DNA of 5,187 nt from JASJBU01 sp965372385 (lineage in GTDB: Bacteria; Pseudomonadota; Gammaproteobacteria; Chromatiales; Chromatiaceae). The stretch covers positions 1 to 5,187 of the forward strand of contig CBDVCD010000257.1 of assembly GCA_965372385.1 (NCBI GenBank), read 5' to 3'. Positions 1 through 4,048 of this stretch are shown here, in pieces. The first letter of the stretch is position 1; every line of letters starts with the position of its first letter. A model generated the notes under the pieces. That model saw nothing but the letters and a program-made list of their open reading frames with translations, was not told the origin of the DNA and did not search any database. A program made the position numbers and the translations under genes.

Positions 1-1
1 A

Positions 2-661
2 TGGTACGCCTTCAATGATGATCAATTTCGTGGCTTTCAAACGACGGTGGGGGTAGTTGGACCGGCTTCCCTGGCCGAACAGATACAGAAAGCTGTTCAC
101 AAACTGATTGGTAGTGATGACCCCAAGGGCTGGGATAACCAACTCGCCAATGAGCCAGTGATCAACCTCAACTATATGTACAAGAAAAAACTGTGGAGAA
201 TGGGAAGTCTCCCAGGTCTATCACTTGATACTTCGGCTTCCGGTAATATTGTCCTGGGAAACATGTTCACCCAGGTGCTGGCATCACTCGAAACGCGATT
301 TGGGCACAATATGCCCCGGGGTTTTGTCTATGTCATAGATCCTATCGGCTACAGCATGCACTATGATGCTGCCTTGGCACCTGCGAATCCAAATGACGCC
401 TCGTACTATGGCTCGCTTGTCCTACGGGGTGTAGCCGTTGCCCACAACATATTTCTCGATGGCAATACGTTCAAAGACAGTCATAGCGTGCCAAAGGAAC
501 CACTTGTCGGTCAGCTTATTCTTGGCCTTCATTACGAACGGCCTGACTGGTCAGTTCATTTTAACGCGATCTACACAACCGATACGGTTGACAGCAGCCA
601 GGTTACAGCGGCAGAGGGGAATGAGATGTTCGGCAATGTAATCATTGAGTGGCGGATGTGA
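2..661 (+). CDS. lpxR: LpxR-family lipid A deacylase (DUF2219), outer-membrane beta-barrel, 5' partial
   Basis: The frame is open from base 2, so the true start and signal peptide lie upstream. The GTG at 47 is internal, because family-like sequence precedes it. The visible 219 residues carry LpxR/DUF2219 hallmarks: GVVGPASL (17-24), Q-x3-H (Q29, H33) followed by LIG, GWDNQL (43-48), LGNMFT (85-90) and NIFLDGNTFKDSHSV (149-163). In Salmonella LpxR, a calcium-dependent outer-membrane enzyme that removes the 3'-acyloxyacyl chain of lipid A, the catalytic residue is a histidine; H33 is the likely equivalent by motif. LpxR is about 320 residues with its signal, so roughly the first 100, including N-terminal active-site residues, are missing here only because of the window edge. 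The gene converges on the OsmC gene. A weak imperfect hairpin (683-707) follows the stop but has no T-tract. The family is secure; activity on lipid A is inferred. Confidence 0.88.
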   Translation, partial: WYAFNDDQFRGFQTTVGVVGPASLAEQIQKAVHKLIGSDDPKGWDNQLANEPVINLNYMYKKKLWRMGSLPGLSLDTSASGNIVLGNMFTQVLASLETRFGHNMPRGFVYVIDPIGYSMHYDAALAPANPNDASYYGSLVLRGVAVAHNIFLDGNTFKDSHSVPKEPLVGQLILGLHYERPDWSVHFNAIYTTDTVDSSQVTAAEGNEMFGNVIIEWRM

Positions 662-823
662 AACAACGGAAATCTCAATAATCTGATGGCAGTGATTGCC
701 GTGTCAGTCCAGCCCTGGGTAGCGATTAGGCGCGAGGACGCAAACACATTTTCTATTTATCCCGAGTGCTTTTGTTGATTTTTAGGTTTCCTCTGCGGTT
801 CAAGCGTATTCAGAAATGCACGT

Positions 824-1228
824 TCACCCGCCAGCAATTCTGAAATCGATGCCTTGGAGTGTTTCGATGGTTTTGTGTACTGGGCAATGTTCCGCGACCC
901 TCCGAAGGGCTTCGCGTCGGCACTGGCTACCGCAATCAGCATTTGGCAACCTGACCGTTACTTTGATATTGGTTAGACGTGAGGGACGGTCAGTTTTTTC
1001 ATAGTCCACGTCTATCGCCATATCGCGGGTATCCATCCTATGTCGTTCACAATATTCGGCCACCAAAGCGCCCACACAGGACCCCAGCGAGGCGATGAAA
1101 AGCTGTGGCGGCATGGGACCACGATCCTTACCTCCTATTTTCGGGGGCACATCGATGGTCAGGCGATGCTTGCCAACAGTGGTTTCAAAAAGCATATCAC
1201 CTTTGTATTCAGTCGTAATCGTAGGCAT
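824..1228 (-). CDS. OsmC/Ohr-family protein (thiol-based peroxide defence type)
   Basis: The 134-residue product has the size and architecture of small OsmC-like proteins: an N-terminal beta-strand region (1-30), a helix starting at FIASLGSC (C51), and the second conserved cysteine in VAEHCPVHKTI (C115). In OsmC and Ohr these two cysteines form the reactive pair that reduces organic or inorganic hydroperoxides in the cytoplasm. The PQLFIASLGSC and EHCPVHKT motifs fit the broad OsmC-like subgroup better than classical Ohr. Three extra cysteines (C60, and a Cys-x3-Cys at C99/C103) are not part of the standard pair. The ATG at 1228 has a GGGAG about 10 nt upstream and starts just before the expected first strand. 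A terminator-like hairpin separates it from the DUF2934 gene on the same strand, so it probably has its own promoter, though I could not identify one convincingly. The exact substrate is unknown. Confidence 0.9.
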   Translation of the reverse strand: MPTITTEYKGDMLFETTVGKHRLTIDVPPKIGGKDRGPMPPQLFIASLGSCVGALVAEYCERHRMDTRDMAIDVDYEKTDRPSRLTNIKVTVRLPNADCGSQCRREALRRVAEHCPVHKTIETLQGIDFRIAGG

Positions 1229-1301
1229 ATTAGTGAATCTCCCGATCTGAAATGTGCGTCTGAAAACTCCTGATCCAGTATTTCATGCACAGATGAATTT
1301 A

Positions 1302-1323
1302 TCATCGCCTTCCCTGGCGATGA
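1302..1323 (-). terminator. Hairpin between the DUF2934 and OsmC-family genes, possible terminator
   Basis: TCATCGCC (1302-1309) and GGCGATGA (1316-1323) form a perfect 8-bp inverted repeat around a 6-nt loop. It begins 12 bp beyond the stop codon of the minus-strand DUF2934 gene and lies about 75 bp before the OsmC start. Read on the minus strand, the stem is followed by TAAATT, a weak U-tract. It is therefore a modest or partial terminator, or an RNA-stabilising 3' hairpin. Confidence 0.5.
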
Positions 1324-1335
1324 ACCAACCGATTG

Positions 1336-1554
1336 TTACGCTACGTCTAACATCTCCTCGATCTGTTTCTCATCCTCCAGCCAGTCCTCTATTTCATGAC
1401 CAGGTTTGAAACCCCGGTACTTGGCCCGATAGTACGCGACTTCAGAAATCATCAGCTGCCGCTCTTCCTCGTTGTTGGGTTGCTCAAGCGAGGTCACTTT
1501 TGCTGTTGGTTTTACCGATTTGGTTTTTGCAGGTTTTTTGGATTTGGATGCCAT
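1336..1554 (-). CDS. DUF2934 family small protein with Lys-rich N-terminal tail
   Basis: The 72-residue product has two parts. Residues 1-21 are a Lys/Ser/Pro/Ala-rich basic tail with seven lysines, resembling histone-like or AlgP-type tails and probably disordered. Residues 29-70 match the short DUF2934 domain: MISEVAYYRAKYRGF (35-49) followed by PGHEIEDWLEDEKQIEEML, with the characteristic Ala-Tyr-Tyr, Arg-Gly-Phe and Asp-Trp-Leu positions. The molecular function of DUF2934 is not established. Some family members carry similar basic tails, which would allow nucleic-acid contact, but that is inference. The ATG at 1554 has a strong GAGGAG 8 nt upstream. The gene is divergent from the Crp/Fnr regulator gene and has a leader of about 160 nt containing two hairpins. 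A Crp/Fnr-like operator lies in activator position for its predicted promoter. Confidence 0.85.
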   Translation of the reverse strand: MASKSKKPAKTKSVKPTAKVTSLEQPNNEEERQLMISEVAYYRAKYRGFKPGHEIEDWLEDEKQIEEMLDVA

Positions 1555-1560
1555 AGTTAC

Positions 1561-1568
1561 AACTCCTC
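1561..1568 (-). promoter_or_regulatory. Ribosome binding site of the DUF2934 gene
   Basis: On the minus strand, GAGGAG lies 8 nt before the ATG at 1554. This near-consensus Shine-Dalgarno sequence fixes the start and predicts efficient translation, in contrast to the weak site of the divergent regulator gene. Confidence 0.75.
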
Positions 1569-1644
1569 GTTACATTCGTAGTTTTAACATCGATAATTTC
1601 AGAGGAAAATCATTCCATAAGATTTCCTCCAGCCTAGTTCGAAA

Positions 1645-1697
1645 ATGCTTTGCTTGCGAAGGTAAACAAAGCATACATGGTTGCTTTTGCACCAACC
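1645..1697 (-). promoter_or_regulatory. Two tandem hairpins in the predicted DUF2934 mRNA leader
   Basis: ATGCTTTG (1645-1652) pairs perfectly with CAAAGCAT (1667-1674) around a 14-nt loop. Immediately beside it, GGTTG (1679-1683) pairs with CAACC (1693-1697). If transcription starts near 1713, both lie within a leader of about 159 nt upstream of the DUF2934 start. Neither is followed by a T-run on the minus strand, so they look like leader structures rather than attenuators. They match no riboswitch I recognise. Confidence 0.4.
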
Positions 1698-1719
1698 GGA
1701 AATTCCCTTTTCTACTTCC

Positions 1720-1725
1720 TTTATA
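1720..1725 (-). promoter_or_regulatory. Predicted -10 element for the DUF2934 gene
   Basis: On the minus strand this hexamer reads TATAAA, five of six matches to the sigma-70 -10 consensus. No good -35 hexamer sits at the right distance. Instead, the Crp/Fnr-like operator at 1748-1763 ends 22 bp upstream, close to the class II activator arrangement. The predicted start site is near 1713. Confidence 0.45.
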
Positions 1726-1745
1726 TACCTATTTGTTCAGGTATA
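1724..1745. promoter_or_regulatory. Dyad TATACCT-N8-AGGTATA, possible operator
   Basis: TATACCT (1724-1730) and AGGTATA (1739-1745) are perfect 7-bp reverse complements with an 8-bp spacer. The dyad lies between the Crp/Fnr-like operator and the predicted minus-strand -10, overlapping its edge. A protein bound here would be expected to block the DUF2934 promoter. The repeat differs from the TGTNA-N6-TNACA type, which suggests a separate regulator, or it may be chance in AT-rich DNA. Confidence 0.35.
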
Positions 1746-1747
1746 GA

Positions 1748-1763
1748 TGTAACATGAGTCACA
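1748..1763. promoter_or_regulatory. Crp/Fnr-type operator 1 (TGTAA-N6-TCACA)
   Basis: TGTAACATGAGTCACA matches nine of ten half-site bases of the classical CRP core TGTGA-N6-TCACA. Its centre (1755.5) is about 42 bp upstream of the predicted DUF2934 start site, typical of class II activation. It is also about 94 bp upstream of the start site predicted for the regulator gene, near a class I position. Because it lies upstream of a Crp/Fnr gene, autoregulation is plausible. Binding itself is inferred. Confidence 0.5.
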
Positions 1764-1837
1764 CTCGTATCAAGGTGAAGTGATTGGTGGAACTTGGCTT
1801 TTTCTGTAGATCTGGTGCAGTAGAAAATTGGGTGGCT

Positions 1838-1843
1838 TATAAT
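1838..1843 (+). promoter_or_regulatory. Predicted -10 element (TATAAT) for the Crp/Fnr regulator gene
   Basis: A perfect TATAAT lies 38 bp upstream of the regulator ATG. No recognisable -35 hexamer occurs 16-18 bp further upstream, so the promoter may be weak or need an activator. The predicted start site is near 1850, giving a leader of about 32 nt. Confidence 0.5.
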
Positions 1844-1881
1844 CAAGCGTTACCAGAAATGACAACACAATAGATAAGAAG

Positions 1882-2607
1882 ATGCAGCAGGATTCCCCGC
1901 ACTATGCCCACTGCCTTGAAATACTGGGCCAATCTCCGCTGTTTGCCAGTCTGGACGATGCCTTGCTGGAAGATATGCTGGGGATATTCCACTACGAGAC
2001 CCGGGATAAGGATGAAACTGCCATGTCGCCAAAGCAGGTCTCGGATTGCCTTTATATCGTCATCAGTGGCCGGGCCAAGGTCTCCGTTTACAACCCGGAC
2101 AGCGGAAGAGAGCATATCCTGTTTCTGATCGGACCGGGTGACGGCTTCGATCTCATCAGCCTGCTGGACGGCGAGTGGTATGACGCCGTGGCCACGGCCC
2201 TTGATGATATGGAGGTTCTTTCCACCACTGTCGAGCATGCAAGAGCTTGGCTGAATCAGCACCCGGATTTCAACCGGACCTTCCTGCCCTATCTGGGGAA
2301 ACAGATGCACGCACTGGCAGACCAGGTTGCCGACCTGTCTCTATATGATACTGAGGCGCGGCTGGCCCGGCTCATCCTTCGGCATCTGGCGCCCGGCAAT
2401 TTGTCCAACGACATACGCCTCATCAACGATCTGTCTCAGGAAACCCTGGCCTCAATGATCGGCTCGGTGAGGGTGGTGGTCACCCGCCATTTACAGAAAT
2501 GGAAGCATAAAAAAATCATTTCCGGCCGGCGTGGACGCTGGTCGGTGCTGGATCTCCAGGCGCTGCTGGAGAAGGCGGAACAGCAACTACGGGATCGAAT
2601 ACCATAA
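1882..2607 (+). CDS. Crp/Fnr-family transcriptional regulator
   Basis: The 241-residue length is typical of the family. Residues 20-125 form the cyclic-nucleotide-like beta-roll, including LYIVISGRAKVSVYN (57-71) and GPGDGFDLISLL (84-95). Residues 127-155 look like the dimerisation helix. Residues 182-232 are the winged helix-turn-helix, with LSQETLASMIG then the recognition helix SVRVVVTRHLQ (195-205) and wing IISGRRGRWSV. The CRP arginine that contacts cAMP phosphate is absent: the corresponding segment reads EWYDAVATAL. Only two cysteines (C11, C56) are present, not the FNR [4Fe-4S] set, so the effector is unknown. R197 and R202 match CRP R180 and R185, but the CRP E181 position is V198; the helix resembles cyanobacterial NtcA more than CRP. 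The ATG at 1882 is the only start after an in-frame stop at 1840-1842, with a poor Shine-Dalgarno (AAGAAG abutting it). Confidence 0.92.
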   Translation: MQQDSPHYAHCLEILGQSPLFASLDDALLEDMLGIFHYETRDKDETAMSPKQVSDCLYIVISGRAKVSVYNPDSGREHILFLIGPGDGFDLISLLDGEWYDAVATALDDMEVLSTTVEHARAWLNQHPDFNRTFLPYLGKQMHALADQVADLSLYDTEARLARLILRHLAPGNLSNDIRLINDLSQETLASMIGSVRVVVTRHLQKWKHKKIISGRRGRWSVLDLQALLEKAEQQLRDRIP

Positions 2608-2632
2608 TTTTTCGGTATAGACTCTTCATCAT

Positions 2633-2679
2633 GCAGGGCAGGCCAGCTCATGGCTGGGCTGGGCGAAGTGCTGCCATGC
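2633..2679 (+). other. GC-rich imperfect stem-loop downstream of the Crp/Fnr gene
   Basis: GCAGGGCAG (2633-2641) pairs with CTGCCATGC (2671-2679) with one mismatch, enclosing an inner CCAGC (2643-2647)/GCTGG (2653-2657) hairpin. It starts 25 bp after the regulator stop codon. With no U-tract it is not a standard intrinsic terminator. It could be a 3'-UTR structure that stabilises the message, or chance pairing in GC-rich DNA. Confidence 0.3.
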
Positions 2680-2760
2680 TGACAATTAACATGGCGTAAT
2701 GGATGATCGCCCAATCCGCTGTAATCCTCTCTCTTCCACCTTCACTTTTATCTTGTTCAT

Positions 2761-2776
2761 TGTTACCTAGGTTACA
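2761..2776. promoter_or_regulatory. Crp/Fnr-type operator 2 (TGTTA-N6-TTACA)
   Basis: TGTTACCTAGGTTACA is symmetrical at 14 of 16 positions, centred on the perfect palindrome ACCTAGGT. Its half-sites have the TGTNA/TNACA form and six-base spacing of operator 1, differing from the CRP consensus at one base on each side. It ends exactly 21 bp before a TAGCAT -10 candidate, which places its centre at about -41.5, the class II activator position, upstream of the DUF6781-like operon. Confidence 0.5.
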
Positions 2777-2797
2777 TCGCCTGGCGTTTGATCGGAA

Positions 2798-2803
2798 TAG
2801 CAT
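2798..2803 (+). promoter_or_regulatory. Predicted -10 element (TAGCAT) for the helical-protein operon
   Basis: TAGCAT matches four of six -10 consensus bases. It is weak alone but lies at the class II distance from operator 2, which takes the place of the -35 region. Transcription would start near 2810, giving a leader of about 66 nt that opens with a stem-loop. Confidence 0.4.
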
Positions 2804-2808
2804 GTTTT

Positions 2809-2832
2809 TAAAGGGTGAATTTTTCCCCTTTA
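2809..2832 (+). promoter_or_regulatory. Stem-loop at the predicted 5' end of the operon mRNA
   Basis: TAAAGGG (2809-2815) and CCCTTTA (2826-2832) are perfect 7-bp reverse complements around a 10-nt loop. The left arm coincides with the predicted transcription start, so the mRNA would begin with a hairpin, an arrangement known to protect some messages from 5'-end-dependent decay. There is no following T-tract, so termination is unlikely. Confidence 0.4.
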
Positions 2833-2860
2833 CAGAGTGTGAGAAACAGATCATTAACAA

Positions 2861-2866
2861 AAGAGG
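2861..2866 (+). promoter_or_regulatory. Ribosome binding site of the DUF6781-like gene
   Basis: AAGAGG lies 9 nt before the ATG at 2876. It is a good Shine-Dalgarno sequence and supports this start over downstream candidates. Confidence 0.65.
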
Positions 2867-2875
2867 TAAATAGCC

Positions 2876-4048
2876 ATGTTACAGGAAATGAAACAGCAAC
2901 TCGTAGAGAACATTAAAAAAGCCAAGGAGCGCGGTGAACTGACTGCACACCAGGTGTATGACATTACCCGCGATGGCGTCGCACAGACCGCAGAAAAACT
3001 GAAGGGAGGGGCAAAAGATCTGCGTGAGATCACGAAGGAGGCGGTAACGACGACAGTTCAGGCGTTAGTGGATGCAGGAGAGGCCAGTCAGGAAAAGATC
3101 TCTGCAGCACTGCATGGTGCGGTCGACGGCGTAAAGCAGACCGAGTCGCAGATACTGGATACCACTCACAAGGAACTTAGTCAGGCCAAGAAACGGTTGT
3201 GGGACGAAGAGGCCAAGCTGACCGAAGGGGTGCGTACTGCTATAGGTGGAGCCAAGGATGCCGCCGGCAATTTTACCGGGGAGGTGAAAGACGGTATCGA
3301 AACCGCGGTGACCGACGCCAAGCTCAAGAGTGCGGAGCTGCTCGGCCTCACACGGGATACGGTTAAAGAGGCGGTCCACAAAGCGATCGATAGCGGAACG
3401 AAAGTAGAAGAAACGGTGGTGGACATCACCCGGGACGCGACCGCAAAGGCACTGGAAGAGGCTCGTTTCAGTGCAGGGCGGGCGCGTAAGGTGTCCGAAT
3501 CTGTGCTTTCGGCGGCGGTGGAAGCGGCTGAGGAGCTGGGTAGCAACGTCAAGGAAACCGCGAGTGCGGCTGCCGAGGGGGTACGTCAGGGGCTGACCGA
3601 CAGCGTAGAGTTCACTCGCAAAAGCATCGCCAAAGCGGGTAAGGGTTTTTCCGCCGACAACCTAGGGGATCTGGAGCAGACCAAAGAGGATCTGGAAGCA
3701 GTCGGTGACCTGTTCGTCGAGACCCTGCGCAAGGTAGCCGATAGTTCGGGCGAAGCCGCCAAGGATATCTTGCACGAGTTGGCGGACGACGCGAAAAAGG
3801 CCGGTTCCAGCCTGCGTGAAAAGGCGGGGGCCGCCTCACATACGGCGGCGGAGCGCATGAAGGAACTGGGCAGTGAAGTGGTACATAAGACTGGAGAAGT
3901 CAGCGGCAAGGCGGCGCACGCCTTGGGCGAAGAGACGAAGGAGCTGGGTGAGCGGATGCTGACCGTGGCCAAGGGTGCTGCCACGGGCATGTGGAAAGGC
4001 GCGAAGGAAGCCTTTCACAAAGATGAAAACACGGAAGACAAATCATGA
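2876..4048 (+). CDS. LEA-like, Ala/Lys/Glu-rich cytoplasmic helical protein (DUF6781-like)
   Basis: The 390-residue protein has no signal peptide, no membrane segment and no cysteine, and is almost entirely predicted amphipathic helix. It carries four (I/L)-T-(R/K)-(D/E) motifs (30-33, 52-55, 158-161, 184-187); DITRD occurs identically at 29-33 and 183-187. The segment around FSADNLGDLEQTKEDLEAV (258-276) followed by DLFVETLRKVAD resembles, from memory, the uncharacterised DUF6781 family. Residues 292-385 are rich in KAG, AAERMKELG and KELGE-type units, recalling group 3 LEA and apolipoprotein-like 11-mer helices. Such proteins are known elsewhere as desiccation, osmotic or membrane protectants; that role here is inferred. 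The ATG at 2876 is supported by AAGAGG 9 nt upstream. The gene lies downstream of a Crp/Fnr-like operator, and its stop overlaps the next start as ATGA, implying translational coupling. Confidence 0.72.
   Translation: MLQEMKQQLVENIKKAKERGELTAHQVYDITRDGVAQTAEKLKGGAKDLREITKEAVTTTVQALVDAGEASQEKISAALHGAVDGVKQTESQILDTTHKELSQAKKRLWDEEAKLTEGVRTAIGGAKDAAGNFTGEVKDGIETAVTDAKLKSAELLGLTRDTVKEAVHKAIDSGTKVEETVVDITRDATAKALEEARFSAGRARKVSESVLSAAVEAAEELGSNVKETASAAAEGVRQGLTDSVEFTRKSIAKAGKGFSADNLGDLEQTKEDLEAVGDLFVETLRKVADSSGEAAKDILHELADDAKKAGSSLREKAGAASHTAAERMKELGSEVVHKTGEVSGKAAHALGEETKELGERMLTVAKGAATGMWKGAKEAFHKDENTEDKS

Larger units (their letters stand above)
1555..1881. other. 327-bp divergent intergenic region between the DUF2934 and Crp/Fnr genes
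   Basis: No convincing gene lies here. Moving away from the DUF2934 start, the region holds its ribosome binding site, a perfect 8-bp hairpin (1645-1674), a second hairpin (1679-1697), a predicted minus-strand -10 (1720-1725), a 7-bp dyad (1724-1745), a Crp/Fnr-like operator (1748-1763) and a plus-strand TATAAT (1838-1843). The sequence is AT-richer than the flanking genes, as expected for a promoter region. A plus-strand reading frame through 1472-1783 overlaps the DUF2934 gene antisense and resembles no protein I know. Confidence 0.7.
2608..2875. other. 268-bp regulatory region between the Crp/Fnr gene and the helical-protein operon
   Basis: No gene is supported here. The region contains a GC-rich folded segment just past the regulator stop (2633-2679), a weaker candidate promoter (CTGACA at 2679-2684 with GATGAT at 2702-2707), a Crp/Fnr-like operator (2761-2776), a -10-like TAGCAT (2798-2803), a leader hairpin (2809-2832) and the ribosome binding site at 2861-2866. 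No T-rich intrinsic terminator for the regulator gene is visible. Confidence 0.7.

Noticed and set aside
47..49. GTG at 47 as the true start of the LpxR-family gene
   Set aside because: The frame is open back to base 2, the upstream codons read as family-like sequence, and a start here would remove the signal peptide and first barrel strands.
683..707. Imperfect hairpin after the LpxR-family stop as an intrinsic terminator
   Set aside because: The stem is broken (CTGA/TCAG and GGCA/TGCC with an unequal internal loop) and no T-tract follows on either strand.
757..942. 61-codon minus-strand frame overlapping the end of the OsmC gene
   Set aside because: It overlaps a well-supported OsmC gene out of frame, has low-complexity composition and no family likeness; it is a shadow frame.
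1472..1783. 103-codon plus-strand frame antisense to the DUF2934 gene
   Set aside because: It runs over the DUF2934 coding region and promoter elements, is Phe/Ser/Cys-rich without domain likeness, and has no convincing ribosome binding site.
1843..2310. 155-codon minus-strand frame across the Crp/Fnr gene
   Set aside because: It is antisense to a clear Crp/Fnr coding region and resembles no protein family.
2679..2707. CTGACA-N17-GATGAT as the main promoter of the helical-protein operon
   Set aside because: The hexamers are fair, but this would put operator 2 inside the transcript and give a leader of about 160 nt; the promoter at operator 2 explains more. It remains a possible secondary promoter.
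2783..2796. Sigma-54 promoter around TGGCG upstream of the operon
   Set aside because: The required GC dinucleotide ten bases after GG is missing (GA is found).
2838..2853. TGTGA at 2838-2842 as a third Crp/Fnr box
   Set aside because: The opposite half-site at the required six-base spacing reads GATCA and does not match TCACA; only one half-site is present.
3181..3990. Long minus-strand Ser/Ala-rich frames opposite the LEA-like gene
   Set aside because: They are mirror frames produced by the biased Ala/Lys/Glu codons of the plus-strand gene; no start signals or domain features support them.
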